A stretch of DNA of 64,000 nt from an uncultured Dehalococcoidia bacterium (lineage in GTDB: Bacteria; Chloroflexota; Dehalococcoidia; Lucifugimonadales; UBA3495), in assembly GCA_958296225.1 (NCBI GenBank), contig OY282456.1, forward strand, positions 3,348,001-3,412,000. The letters are read 5' to 3'. Shown piece by piece: positions 25,663-35,201 of this stretch. Each line of letters opens with the position of its first letter. Position 1 is the stretch's first letter. Under the pieces are notes generated by a model. The model ran no database searches. It was given only the letters and a program-made list of their open reading frames with translations, and had not been told where the DNA came from. Both the position numbers and the translations under genes were made by a program.

Positions 25663-27651
25663 ATGGTTTACCGACGATTCTTGAAATTCCCCGCTATTGC
25701 CCTGTTGACAGTGCTAATCGCCACGGTGGTTATCGTCGGATGCGGCGGCGCCGCCGAGCAGGGAGCGGCCGCGCCTACGCCGGCCGCCGCTACTGGTGGC
25801 GGCGCGGCGGCCCCAGCCGCTCCCACCAACACGCCGGCGGCTGTCCGGGCCACCAATACCCCGGTTCCCCAGGGGGCCGCGCTGGAGCCTACGCCCACCC
25901 AACGCATTTCGGTGCTGCCGGCCCGGCCCACCCCTACGGCAACTCCGGTTGGGCAAGAGCCCGAGGGAGTATTGGTAACTGACCGGCTAATCGCGGTCGT
26001 TGACCCGCCTTCACTGGAGTCGATGCTGGACTGCGAAGTTACCGGCTCCGGCGTGCTCAATTACCGTATGTCTGCCGAGTGGATGGTGGACGCCAGCCGG
26101 TATGACGGCTCCTATGAGCCGATGCTGGCCACCGAATGGAGCGTTTCCGAAGATGCCCGCACCTGGAACTTCAAGCTCCGGCAGGGCGTCCGCTGGCATG
26201 ACGATTGGGGCGAGTTCACCGCTCAGGACGTGCAGCACTCCATGGCCTACTACACCAACCCGGAATGCCGGGCATCGTACTCGGACTATTTCCGCAACGA
26301 CCCCGGCGCTGAGGTTGAAATAGTCAACGACTACGAGGTTAACCTGCATATGCAGCGACGCCCTGCCGTTGACTTCATATACTGGTACTCCGGCTATCGC
26401 GGCATTCCCCACAGCAGCAAAGCCCAGTGGGAGCAGGCTTGCCCCAATGGTGAGGCCGACTACGGCGCTACCGAGGCCGGCGAGCCGCTGAACTACTGCA
26501 GGGCCAGCCGGGATGCCACCGCTGCAAAATCGGCTCGTACCGGCCCCTACGAATTCGTCAGCTTTGAAGAAGGCGTCGGCTGGGAATGGGAGCGAGTCGA
26601 TTACGACCACTGGCGGGTCAATCCTGATTTCGCCGAGATTGAACTCAAGGACGTGCGCGAATCCGCCACCCGCCTGGCGATTATGCAGGCCCGCGAAGGC
26701 CATATCGCCACCATCAACCGGGCGCTGTTGCAAGACGCCATTGACGACGGCCTGGAAGTAGTTGACAGCTCGGTCACCTCAGTAACCGCCTTCGCTCTCT
26801 TTGGCGGTATGTACTTCGCCACCGGCGCCAAAGGCGTCCCCACCGACCTTTCGGCAGAGCAGCAGGCCGAGATTCGGGCAAGCTACGACATCGTCGCCGC
26901 CCGTGACGAGAAGATGCCTTGGAACGAACCCGGCGAAAGCGGTCGCCTGGTCCGCATGGCTATGAATAAAGCCATTGACCGCGACCAAATCAACAATGCC
27001 ATCTTCAAAGGCGTCGGTGGGAAGCAGTGGGTCGCCACCCTGACCCCCGACTTCCCCGGCGGCTACAACGCGGACTGGGAAGACCGCTGGGATGAACTCT
27101 ACGGTTATGACCCGGACAAAGCCCGGGAGCTGCTGGTCGAGGCCGGTTATCCCGAAGGCTTCTCCTTCCGTGTTCCCGTATTCGTCCTGGGTGGCGTCCC
27201 CGAACTGCCCGACATGATGGAAGCCATGTCCAAGTTCTGGACCGAAATCGGCCTGGAACCCGAGCTCGACCCCATCGAATTCTCCAACTGGCGGAACAAC
27301 TACCGTGGCCTGGACACCGATTGCTGTGTCTATGGTTTCCGCGGACCGGCAGCGCCCATCGACACCCGCGTTCACTTCTACTTCAGCGCCGAACGGTTCT
27401 TCCGCGCTCACACCAGCGACGAAATCCAGGATTGGAAAAACCAGGCCCTGCGCGCGCTTAATGAGGCTGACGCCGCCGGGCTGTGGCAGAACGTTTCTGA
27501 CCAACTCTTTTACGACGTGGGTACCATCCCCGGCTGGACTATGCCCATCAGCGCTACCATCGACCCCGACGTAGTTGCCGAGTATGTCTTCCTGGGGCCC
27601 AATCAAGGCAGCTTTATCTACCTGGAGTACGTCAAAGGCGTGCGTGAGTAA
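25663..27651 (+). CDS. Peptide/nickel-type ABC substrate-binding lipoprotein, copy 1
   Basis: 662-residue SBP_bac_5 (cluster C) binding protein. Lipoprotein signal with lipobox IVGC and lipidated Cys27, then a flexible Ala/Pro/Thr-rich linker to about residue 100. Family motifs: ATEWSVSEDARTWNFKLRQG, AMNKAIDRDQIN, and YGYDPDKARELLVEAGYPEG. Start ATG is behind GGAGG. Six cysteines (DCEVTG, NPEC, CPNG, NYCR and the pair in TDCCVYGF) are all kept in copy 2, suggesting disulfides. First gene of an operon; the ligand is unknown, since this family binds peptides, sugars and other solutes. Confidence 0.92.
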   Translation: MVYRRFLKFPAIALLTVLIATVVIVGCGGAAEQGAAAPTPAAATGGGAAAPAAPTNTPAAVRATNTPVPQGAALEPTPTQRISVLPARPTPTATPVGQEPEGVLVTDRLIAVVDPPSLESMLDCEVTGSGVLNYRMSAEWMVDASRYDGSYEPMLATEWSVSEDARTWNFKLRQGVRWHDDWGEFTAQDVQHSMAYYTNPECRASYSDYFRNDPGAEVEIVNDYEVNLHMQRRPAVDFIYWYSGYRGIPHSSKAQWEQACPNGEADYGATEAGEPLNYCRASRDATAAKSARTGPYEFVSFEEGVGWEWERVDYDHWRVNPDFAEIELKDVRESATRLAIMQAREGHIATINRALLQDAIDDGLEVVDSSVTSVTAFALFGGMYFATGAKGVPTDLSAEQQAEIRASYDIVAARDEKMPWNEPGESGRLVRMAMNKAIDRDQINNAIFKGVGGKQWVATLTPDFPGGYNADWEDRWDELYGYDPDKARELLVEAGYPEGFSFRVPVFVLGGVPELPDMMEAMSKFWTEIGLEPELDPIEFSNWRNNYRGLDTDCCVYGFRGPAAPIDTRVHFYFSAERFFRAHTSDEIQDWKNQALRALNEADAAGLWQNVSDQLFYDVGTIPGWTMPISATIDPDVVAEYVFLGPNQGSFIYLEYVKGVRE

Positions 27652-27678
27652 GCCACGTCCCGAGCAAAGGACGCTAAC

Positions 27679-27712
27679 CCCTGACGCTGCGGTTTCAGCC
27701 CGCAGGTCAGGG
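27679..27712 (+). promoter_or_regulatory. Strong intercistronic hairpin after binding-protein gene
   Basis: CCCTGAC-G-CTGCGG pairs with CCGCAG-GTCAGGG: 13 bp with one bulged G and loop TTTCAGC. It lies 27 bases after the binding-protein stop and is not followed by a T-run. Such hairpins commonly protect the upstream mRNA or reduce read-through, so the binding protein outnumbers the permease. Confidence 0.6.
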
Positions 27713-27796
27713 TTCGGCAGCCAATTACATCAGGCGCCGTGAACCGTTACTGCCGTTCCCGGTTCACTCAACAACCGGCAAGTAGGGCTAACCATT

Positions 27797-28714
27797 ATGC
27801 AGAGATTCATACTCCTGAGAATCTTACAAGGGTTGCTGGCAGTGTTCGTCATCAGCCTGATTGTCTTTGCCCTCTCCCGAGTGGCCGGCGACCCGCTGGC
27901 CGCCATTCTGGATGACGAAGCCGGCAAGGAACAGATTGAACTGCTTCGTAAAAGCTGGGGGCTGGACCAGCCGCTCCATGTCCAGTATTTCACTTATATG
28001 CGCCGTCTGCTGACCGGGGACCTGGGCGTATCATTCCGATGGGACCGCCCGGTAGTCGAACTCATTGCCGAAAGGCTGCCCGCTACCGTGCAACTATCGT
28101 CATTCGCGTTGGTCATTACGGGCTTGATTGCTTTTCCCATCGGCGTACTGTCGGCAGTGAGAAAAGATTCGTTGTTTGACGTCGGCGGAAAAATGTTCGC
28201 CATCTTAGGACAGTCGGCTCCGACTTTTGCGGTTGGCTTGATTCTAATGTGGTTTTTCGCGGTTCAGCTGGGATGGCTCCCCACATCCGGCAGGGGCGGT
28301 CTGAGGCATATGCTGCTGCCCGGTTTTGCGCTGGGTTACTACAACGTGGCCGCGATAATGCGCCTTACCCGCTCCTCAATGCTGGATGTGCTGGATACCG
28401 AGTACGTGAAACTGGCCCGTATCAAAGGCATACCGGAATGGAAAATCGTCTGGAAGCACTGCTTCCGCAACGCTCTTATCGGGCCGCTGACCTATTTCAG
28501 CCTGATTTTCGCGGTGCTCATCACCGGCTCGGTGGTCATCGAAACCGTTTTCGCTTGGCCGGGTCTGGGCCTCATGGTCATTGAAGCCATCAACTCCAAA
28601 GACCACATCGTCGTTCAAGCCGTGGTGCTGCTCTTTGCGCTGCTGTATATCGGGATAAACATTGTCACCGACATCACCTACGCTTACGTTGACCCACGCA
28701 TCCGTTACGGCTAG
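27797..28714 (+). CDS. ABC transporter permease, DppB type, copy 1
   Basis: 305-residue inner-membrane subunit. Begins MQRFILLRILQGLLAVFVIS, a TM1 typical of DppB/OppB. The EAA-loop region reads LDTEYVKLARIKGIPEWKIVWKHCFRNAL, here quoted in part, and the family pattern SVVIETVFAWPGLG follows. It ends AYVDPRIRYG. It pairs with the DppC-type permease 72 bases downstream. A close paralogue is at 32038-32958. Confidence 0.93.
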   Translation: MQRFILLRILQGLLAVFVISLIVFALSRVAGDPLAAILDDEAGKEQIELLRKSWGLDQPLHVQYFTYMRRLLTGDLGVSFRWDRPVVELIAERLPATVQLSSFALVITGLIAFPIGVLSAVRKDSLFDVGGKMFAILGQSAPTFAVGLILMWFFAVQLGWLPTSGRGGLRHMLLPGFALGYYNVAAIMRLTRSSMLDVLDTEYVKLARIKGIPEWKIVWKHCFRNALIGPLTYFSLIFAVLITGSVVIETVFAWPGLGLMVIEAINSKDHIVVQAVVLLFALLYIGINIVTDITYAYVDPRIRYG

Positions 28715-28785
28715 AACGCTCTTCGGCTTTGTCGCCGGTTCGATAAGACCCATCGCATTGTCCTAAACATCGGAGGGAAAGGATA

Positions 28786-29880
28786 ATGGCTGTACAAACA
28801 AGCGCGCCGGGAGGGCCTGTTGACGCACTGGCCGGGGCCGCTCCCGCCGCCCGCGGATTCTCCCTGGGCCGGGCGTGGCGCGAATTTCGCCGCTTTCCGG
28901 TGGTGCCGCTATTCGTGCTGGTTTTTCTGCTGATTGTCCCGGCGATTTTCGCTGATGTGTTGTCGCCCCATGACCATATCATCGGCGACCTCAGCCGGGA
29001 CCTGGAGCCACCCGGCTGGGTCTCTGACCGGGAGAAAAGCCAGGTCGTAGTTGAGCGCGTTAAAGACAAGAACCCCAACGAAGTCAGTATTAGAAACGCC
29101 CAACGCAACCTGGACAGCGGCGTTGCCACATTGGTGGACGCCAACGGCAACGGCGCGGTTGACGTGGGCGAGACGATGATCAGGAGTGAACCGGGCGGCA
29201 GCTGGGAATATCCCTTCGGCACTGACAAGCAGGGCCGGGATTTGCTGAGCCGTATGATGCACGGCGCCCGCATCTCGCTGGCGGTATCCTGCCTGGCCAT
29301 TTTGGTCGGGGGCATATTGGGCACCGGCCTGGGGATGCTGGCCGCTTTCCGGGGCGGTTTCCTGGACGCACTGGTAATGCGTATCGTGGACATCAAGCTG
29401 GCTTTCCCGTCCATCCTGCTGGCCCTGACGCTGGTAGTCGCCATCGGCTCCGGGTTCAGCACCGTTATCATCGTCATTGCGCTGCTGCTTTGGGCCCGCT
29501 ATGCCCGCGTAGTGCGCGGCGAGGCTTTGGCCATCCGCGAACGCGACTTCATCGACCGGGCCCGGGTGGCCGGCGCTTCCAACCTGCGGATTATGGGCCG
29601 TCACATTTTCCCCAACGTGTTCAACACCGTGATTGTGCTGGCAACGCTGGAGGTGGGGCACGTTATCATCCTTGAAGCCACCCTGAGCTTCCTGGGCGCC
29701 GGCATACCACGCCCCAACCCCGCCTGGGGTCTGATGGCCGCTGACGGGCGCGAAGTCATCACCAGTTCCTGGTGGATTTTCATGTTCCCCTGCCTGGCCA
29801 TCGTGCTCACGGTGCTGTCAATGAACCTGCTGGGCGACTGGCTCCGCGACCGCCTCGACCCCAAACTGAGGAACGTCTAA
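28786..29880 (+). CDS. ABC transporter permease, DppC type, with EF-hand loop, copy 1
   Basis: 364-residue permease. TM1 is at about 40-58. Between TM1 and the family hallmark YPFGTDKQGRDLLSRM (about 142-157) lies an external segment of about 85 residues, against roughly 25 in ordinary DppC proteins. It contains DANGNGAVDVGE (118-129), which fits the 12-residue EF-hand calcium loop at positions 1, 3, 5, 6, 8, 9 and 12. The rest is standard: EAA loop RARVAGASNLRIMGRHIFPN and the C-terminus LRDRLDPKLRNV. The paralogue at 33013 has the insertion but a degraded loop. Confidence 0.93.
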   Translation: MAVQTSAPGGPVDALAGAAPAARGFSLGRAWREFRRFPVVPLFVLVFLLIVPAIFADVLSPHDHIIGDLSRDLEPPGWVSDREKSQVVVERVKDKNPNEVSIRNAQRNLDSGVATLVDANGNGAVDVGETMIRSEPGGSWEYPFGTDKQGRDLLSRMMHGARISLAVSCLAILVGGILGTGLGMLAAFRGGFLDALVMRIVDIKLAFPSILLALTLVVAIGSGFSTVIIVIALLLWARYARVVRGEALAIRERDFIDRARVAGASNLRIMGRHIFPNVFNTVIVLATLEVGHVIILEATLSFLGAGIPRPNPAWGLMAADGREVITSSWWIFMFPCLAIVLTVLSMNLLGDWLRDRLDPKLRNV

Positions 29881-29902
29881 CCCTTCCATTGCAGGGGAAG
29901 GG
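29881..29902 (+). promoter_or_regulatory. Intercistronic hairpin after DppC-type gene
   Basis: CCCTTCC pairs with GGAAGGG (7 bp) immediately after the stop codon and before the second binding-protein gene. No T-tract follows, so termination is not assured. It may separate the two halves of the operon or stabilise the upstream message. Confidence 0.4.
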
Positions 29903-29950
29903 CCGGCTCTCCCAATCAACCACACCCATTTCACAACCCCGGAGGATTGC

Positions 29951-31915
29951 ATGACACGCAGTAGTGGTTTCCGACTTTCAACCATCCTGACGGTTCCGGC
30001 CTTGCTGGCCGCGCTGTTTATCATCGGCTGCGGCGGGGCCGCGGAACAGCCGGCGGCCCCCGCGGCCGCGCCCGCGGCTACCCAGGCGCCGGCCCAACCG
30101 CAGGCGGATCCGACCAGCGCTCCCGCCGCCGCGGCGCCGGCGGACACGCCCGCGCCGGCGCCCACTTCCGCGCCGACGCGGCCCTCTTTCATCGCCTCAA
30201 CCCCCGTTCCGCAGGCCGTGCCTACCGAGGCGCCGGCCACGGAAGGGGCGCTGCAAACGCAGGATTTGATTTTCCTGTTCTCCCAGCAAACTCGCCAGGG
30301 CATTATGGACTGCGACGTTACCGGAAGCGCCACCAGCCAGCACCGCCCGTCCCACGAGTTTCTGCTGGACCCCAACCGCTACACCGGCTCCCTTGACCCG
30401 CAGCTGGCTACCGACTGGAGCGTGAGCGACGACGGGCGCACCTGGAACTTCAAGCTCCGCCAGGGCGTTGACTTTCACTTTGACTACGGCGAATTCACCG
30501 CTCACGACATCGTGAACTCACTCAACTACTACACCAATCCGACGTGCGGCGCATCTTACTCCGACTACTTCCGCACCAACCCGCAGGCCCTGCCGGAAGT
30601 GGTCAGCGACCACGAAATCAACATTACCATGGGCGCGCGCCCGGAGCTGATTTTCGACTACTGGATTTCCGGGTATCGCGGCCTGCCCATCACCAGCAAG
30701 GCGCAGTGGGACACCGGCTGCCCCAACGGCGCGGCCGACTACGAGACTTTCGACGTAACGGCCCATCTGGACGGCTTCTGCAATGCCGGCGAGCCTACGC
30801 TGCTGGAGCAGGGGCCCGCCCGCCTGGGGCCGTACCAGTTCGCCGAATTTGAGAAAGGCATCGGCTGGGTGTGGGAACGCGCGCCCGGCGACCACTACCG
30901 GGTGGACCCGGACTGGGATTCCATCGAAATCAAAATCATTGAGGAAGCCTCTACCCGCCTGGCCGCGATGCTGGCCCGGGAAGCCCATCTGGCGACCATC
31001 GACCGCGCGCTGGTCGGGCAAGCCCTGGACTCCGGCCTGGAAATCGCGCCCAGCCAGGTGGTGGCCGTCAACAGCATGATGGTCTTCGGCGGCCTCTATT
31101 ACTCCACCAAAGAAGGCGCCGACTTCGACCCCTACTCGGCTGCATCCTATGACCCCACCGTTCCGTGGGCCGCGCCGGGAGACGCCGGCAAACTGGTGCG
31201 CCAGGCCATGAACAAGGCCATCGACCGCGATGCCATCCGCGAGAACATCTTTGACGGACAGGGCGCCGAGGGCCGCGTCGCCGGCCTGATTCCCAGCGCC
31301 GAAGCCTTCGGCGGCGAATACGCCGGTTATAACCCGGACTGGGAAAGCCGCTGGGAGGAACTGTACGGCTATGACCCGGATGCGGCGAGAGAACTGCTGG
31401 CCGAAGCCGGGTATCCCAGCGGGTTCCACGTGCCGATTATCAGCTACACGATGAGCGGCCTGCCGGAGATGAAAGACTACGTGGTGGCCATCGCCGCTAT
31501 GTGGGAAAACATCGGCCTGGAGACCGAAATCCGCGAGATGGAGTTCTCCGCCTGGCGGTCGGAATACCGGGGCGCCACCACCAACTGCTGCGTGTACCCC
31601 TTCCGGGGCTACGCCGAACCGCCCCATCCCACCGTCCACTTCGCCTACAGCCCGGAACGGTTTATGCGCTTCTACGTCAGCGACACTGCCTGGCAGAACA
31701 CCTACAATGCGCTGAACTCCCTCAACTTCGAGGAGCAGCTGGGCCACTGGCACGCAGTAACGGACGAACTGTTTTACGAAGTGGCTTCCATCCCGCTGCA
31801 CACCCTGTCGGTGCAGGTGGTCATCGACCCCGAGGTGGTGGAAGAGTACATCTACCTCGGCCCCTACGGCGGCCAGTTCACCGACCTGGAACACATCAAG
31901 GGCGTCCGCTACTGA
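29951..31915 (+). CDS. Peptide/nickel-type ABC substrate-binding lipoprotein, copy 2
   Basis: 654-residue paralogue of the protein at 25663. Lipobox IIGC with Cys27, then a long Ala/Pro linker to about residue 95. Shared blocks include ATDWSVSDDGRTWNFKLRQG, AMNKAIDRDAIR and YGYDPDAARELLAEAGYPSG, as well as the same six cysteines (DCDVTG, NPTC, CPNG, DGFCN, TNCCVYPF). The two proteins differ throughout the central ligand-binding region, so different ligands are likely. GGAGG precedes the start. Confidence 0.92.
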   Translation: MTRSSGFRLSTILTVPALLAALFIIGCGGAAEQPAAPAAAPAATQAPAQPQADPTSAPAAAAPADTPAPAPTSAPTRPSFIASTPVPQAVPTEAPATEGALQTQDLIFLFSQQTRQGIMDCDVTGSATSQHRPSHEFLLDPNRYTGSLDPQLATDWSVSDDGRTWNFKLRQGVDFHFDYGEFTAHDIVNSLNYYTNPTCGASYSDYFRTNPQALPEVVSDHEINITMGARPELIFDYWISGYRGLPITSKAQWDTGCPNGAADYETFDVTAHLDGFCNAGEPTLLEQGPARLGPYQFAEFEKGIGWVWERAPGDHYRVDPDWDSIEIKIIEEASTRLAAMLAREAHLATIDRALVGQALDSGLEIAPSQVVAVNSMMVFGGLYYSTKEGADFDPYSAASYDPTVPWAAPGDAGKLVRQAMNKAIDRDAIRENIFDGQGAEGRVAGLIPSAEAFGGEYAGYNPDWESRWEELYGYDPDAARELLAEAGYPSGFHVPIISYTMSGLPEMKDYVVAIAAMWENIGLETEIREMEFSAWRSEYRGATTNCCVYPFRGYAEPPHPTVHFAYSPERFMRFYVSDTAWQNTYNALNSLNFEEQLGHWHAVTDELFYEVASIPLHTLSVQVVIDPEVVEEYIYLGPYGGQFTDLEHIKGVRY

Positions 31916-32037
31916 CGTGAACCGGCCCGGTGCGGCCAACCAACTGCGCAAAACTTTCCATCCTCCGGCTTGCACTCCATACACAGAGCGACGCCGGAGG
32001 TATGGCTTTCCCACCGCAAGAAAATCGGAGAGCGCCG

Positions 32038-32958
32038 ATGCAACGATACATCATCCTGCGAGTAGCCCAGGGAATCCTGGCTATTTTCATCATCAGCACA
32101 ATCACTTTCGCGCTGGCCCGCGTTTCGGGCGACCCGTTGAACGTGCTGCTGCCCGAAGAAGCCTCGGAAGAGCAGATTGAACTGACCAAGAAAGAATGGG
32201 GACTGGACAAGCCGATCCATATGCAGTATTTGCTGTATCTTGGGAAATTGTTCCAGGGCGATATGGGCGAAGCGCTGGCGTGGCCCAATTCCACAGCCGG
32301 CGAGCTGATTTTGGAGCGGCTGCCCAACACGATAAAACTGTCGGCCTTGGCCCTGATCGTGAGCGCGATTATCGCATTCCCCATCGGCGTCCTGGTCGCC
32401 ATCAAGAAAGACACCCCATTTGACTACGGCGGCAAACTGTTCGCGATTCTGGGCCAATCGGCGCCGTCCTTCGCCGTCGGTCTGATCCTGATGTGGATTT
32501 TCGCGGTTCAACTCGACATCTTCCCCACCTCCGGCAGCGGCGGCATTGAGTACATGATTCTGCCAGCGGTGGCGCTGGGGTACTACAACGTGGCGGCGCT
32601 GATGCGTCTCACTCGCTCCTCCATGCTGGAGGTTCTCGATACCGAGTACGTCAAACTGGCCAGAATCAAGGGCGTTCCCGAGTGGAAAGTAATCTGGAAG
32701 CACTGCTTCCGCAACGCCTTCATCGTTCCCTTGACCTACTTCGGGCTGATTGGCGCGGTACTCATCACCGGCTCGGTAGTCATCGAAACCGTGTTCGCCT
32801 GGCCCGGTCTGGGAGCTTTGGTGATTGACGCCATCCTGTTCCGCGACTACGTCGTCGTGCAGGCGGTTGTGCTGCTGTTCGCCGCGGTATTCGTCATCAT
32901 CAACATCATGGTTGACGTGCTCTACGCCTACATCGACCCCAGAATCCGCTATACGTGA
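32038..32958 (+). CDS. ABC transporter permease, DppB type, copy 2
   Basis: 306 residues from ATG 32038, which follows GGAGAG; the frame is open to 31930, but the extra 36 residues have no homology to copy 1. MQRYIILRVAQGILAIFIIS starts TM1. The EAA region EYVKLARIKGVPEWKVIWKH and GSVVIETVFAWPGLG match copy 1 almost residue for residue. Second permease set of the locus, probably assembling with the DppC-type protein at 33013. Confidence 0.93.
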   Translation: MQRYIILRVAQGILAIFIISTITFALARVSGDPLNVLLPEEASEEQIELTKKEWGLDKPIHMQYLLYLGKLFQGDMGEALAWPNSTAGELILERLPNTIKLSALALIVSAIIAFPIGVLVAIKKDTPFDYGGKLFAILGQSAPSFAVGLILMWIFAVQLDIFPTSGSGGIEYMILPAVALGYYNVAALMRLTRSSMLEVLDTEYVKLARIKGVPEWKVIWKHCFRNAFIVPLTYFGLIGAVLITGSVVIETVFAWPGLGALVIDAILFRDYVVVQAVVLLFAAVFVIINIMVDVLYAYIDPRIRYT

Positions 32959-33012
32959 GCGACGTTAGCCATCCAATCGCACCAAGAGGCCAACCAGAAG
33001 ATGAGGTACTAA

Positions 33013-34098
33013 ATGGCAGCCGTCACTACAACTCCCGAACTTGCCGTTCCGGCAACTCCCCAAACTACCAGCCGGGTAGTCGCCGGCCTGCGGGCCGCCC
33101 GCCAATTGCCGTTGATTCCCTTCGCGGTGCTGATTGCGCTGTTGGTGATACCCGCCATATTCGCCAACCAGCTGGCGCCCCACAGCCACCGCATCGGCGT
33201 GCTGGACGACGCCAAACTGCCCCCCTTCTGGGTATCCGAAAGCTACGAGGAACGCGCCGTTGTCCAACGCGCCGACCGGAACCGCCTGGACGTGGAAATC
33301 GGCTTGTCCAACGCACAGCGGAAAATACAGCGCGGCGAAGCCATCTTGCTCACCGGCGGCGAAGACGGCGAGGTTAACCCCGGCGACACCATCAGATTCC
33401 AGGCCCGGGAAGGCGGCTCCATGGATTACCCCCTGGGCACCGACAAGCAGGGCCGGGACATCCTGAGCCGGATTATGCACGGCGCCCGCGTTTCGCTGCT
33501 GGTATCCTCCCTGGCGATTCTGATGGGCGGCGGGTTAGGCACCCTGCTGGGTATGCTGGCCGCCTACCGGGGCGGCAAGACCGACTCCATAATTATGCGC
33601 GTCGTTGACATCAAACTGGCCTTCCCCACCATCCTGCTGGCGCTGGTGCTGGTGGCCGCCATCGGCGCCGGCTTCGCCACCGTCATCATCGTAATCGCCG
33701 TGCTTTTGTGGGCCAGGTACGCCCGCATCGTCCGCGGCGAAGCGCTGGCAATCAAGCAGCAGGACTTCATCGACCGCGCGCGGGTGTCGGGAGCGTCCAA
33801 CGCCCGCATTATGATGCGCCACATCTTCCCCAATCTGGTCAATACGGTGGTAGTATTAGCCACATTGGAGGTCGGACACGTTATCATCCTGGAATCCACT
33901 CTGAGCTTCCTGGGTGCCGGCATCCCGGCTCCAACCCCCGCCTGGGGCGTTATGGTAGCCGACGGCCGGGACCTGATTACCACCGCCTGGTGGATTTTCC
34001 TGTTCCCCTGCCTGGCTATCGTGCTTACGGTATTGTCGATGAACCTGCTGGGCGACTGGTTAAGGGACCGGCTGGACCCGAAGTTGAGGAACATTTAA
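33013..34098 (+). CDS. ABC transporter permease, DppC type, copy 2
   Basis: 361-residue paralogue of the permease at 28786. It has the same enlarged external segment between TM1 (about 33-52) and DYPLGTDKQGRDILSRIM. The place of the EF-hand loop reads TGGEDGEVNPGD (114-125), which lacks the first Asp ligand and is one residue out, so calcium binding is doubtful. It ends LRDRLDPKLRNI. The ATPase gene begins 3 bases after the stop, linking this set directly to the energy-coupling genes. Confidence 0.93.
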   Translation: MAAVTTTPELAVPATPQTTSRVVAGLRAARQLPLIPFAVLIALLVIPAIFANQLAPHSHRIGVLDDAKLPPFWVSESYEERAVVQRADRNRLDVEIGLSNAQRKIQRGEAILLTGGEDGEVNPGDTIRFQAREGGSMDYPLGTDKQGRDILSRIMHGARVSLLVSSLAILMGGGLGTLLGMLAAYRGGKTDSIIMRVVDIKLAFPTILLALVLVAAIGAGFATVIIVIAVLLWARYARIVRGEALAIKQQDFIDRARVSGASNARIMMRHIFPNLVNTVVVLATLEVGHVIILESTLSFLGAGIPAPTPAWGVMVADGRDLITTAWWIFLFPCLAIVLTVLSMNLLGDWLRDRLDPKLRNI

Positions 34099-34101
34099 GC
34101 C

Positions 34102-35148
34102 ATGACTACTGCCGTACAGACTGCTACCGACACCATCCTCGAAGTCAACGACCTCAAGACGTACATCTTCACGCGCGCCGCTACCGTCAAGGCGGTGGAC
34201 GGCATCAGCTTCAGCCTGCGCAAGGGCGAAACGCTGGGCATCGTCGGCGAATCCGGCTGCGGAAAGACGATGACCGCCCTCTCCCTGCTCCGCTTGGTCC
34301 CCCGGCCGGCGGGGCGCATCGTGGAGGGCGAAATCGTACTCAACGGCGAAGACATCCTGCAAAAAAGCGAAGACGAAATGCGCGACGTGCGGGGCCGTCA
34401 GATTTCCATGATTCTGCAAGACCCGCAAACCTCGCTCAACCCGGTGTTCACCATCGGCAACCAGCTGCGCGAGGCGCTGGGCATCGCCCACAAAGAAAAC
34501 AAAGGCTCCATGCTGTCCCGCGCCGTTGACGCCCTGCGCAAGGTCAACGTGGCCGCTCCCGAACGCCGGCTTGACGACTACCCGCATCAGATGTCGGGCG
34601 GTATGAAGCAGCGCGTCGTCGGCGCCATCGCCATGTCCTGCGAACCCGGCATCATCATCGCCGACGAGCCAACCACCGCGCTGGACGTTACCATCCAGTT
34701 GCAGTACCTGCGCCTCCTCAAAGAGATTCAGGCGGAAACCGGGCTGGCCATCATCTTCATCACCCACGACTTCGGCGTAGTTGCCCGGATGTGCGACCGG
34801 GTGGCCGTGATGTACGCCGGCCGCATCATTGAGCAGGGCGACGTGCGCGACATTTTCAGCCGGCCGGCCCACCCGTACACCCAGGCGCTGATTAACTCCG
34901 TCCCCAAGCTGGAAGAGCGGGTTGACCGCCTCTATTCCATTGAGGGCCAGCCGCCCCTGCTTTCCAACCTGCCGGAAGGCTGCCGCTTTGCCCCGCGCTG
35001 CGAGTACGCCACCGACCGCTGCTATGACGGCTACCCCGCTTCCCACCAACTGAACGACCGGCATTATGCCGACTGCTGGGCCTTGGCCCAGGATTGGGAA
35101 GGCCCGGTCATTCCCGAATTCATTCCGCCCACCGGCAGCTCCGGCTAA
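34102..35148 (+). CDS. ABC transporter ATP-binding protein, DppD/OppD type
   Basis: 348-residue ATPase. Walker A GESGCGKT, signature MSGGMKQR, Walker [13 protein letters not shown] and the switch His in [12 protein letters not shown]. The C-terminal oligopeptide-transporter extension has the usual Cys set ([15 protein letters not shown] and a later DCWAL). Only one DppD gene is present for two permease sets, so it probably drives both. Ends before the DppF gene with a 53-base gap. Confidence 0.95.
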   Translation: MTTAVQTATDTILEVNDLKTYIFTRAATVKAVDGISFSLRKGETLGIVGESGCGKTMTALSLLRLVPRPAGRIVEGEIVLNGEDILQKSEDEMRDVRGRQISMILQDPQTSLNPVFTIGNQLREALGIAHKENKGSMLSRAVDALRKVNVAAPERRLDDYPHQMSGGMKQRVVGAIAMSCEPGIIIADEPTTALDVTIQLQYLRLLKEIQAETGLAIIFITHDFGVVARMCDRVAVMYAGRIIEQGDVRDIFSRPAHPYTQALINSVPKLEERVDRLYSIEGQPPLLSNLPEGCRFAPRCEYATDRCYDGYPASHQLNDRHYADCWALAQDWEGPVIPEFIPPTGSSG

Positions 35149-35201
35149 GCCTCCGGCGCGCGCGCCTTTTCTTGAACCAACCTTGAGGAGGAACTGTCCT
35201 G

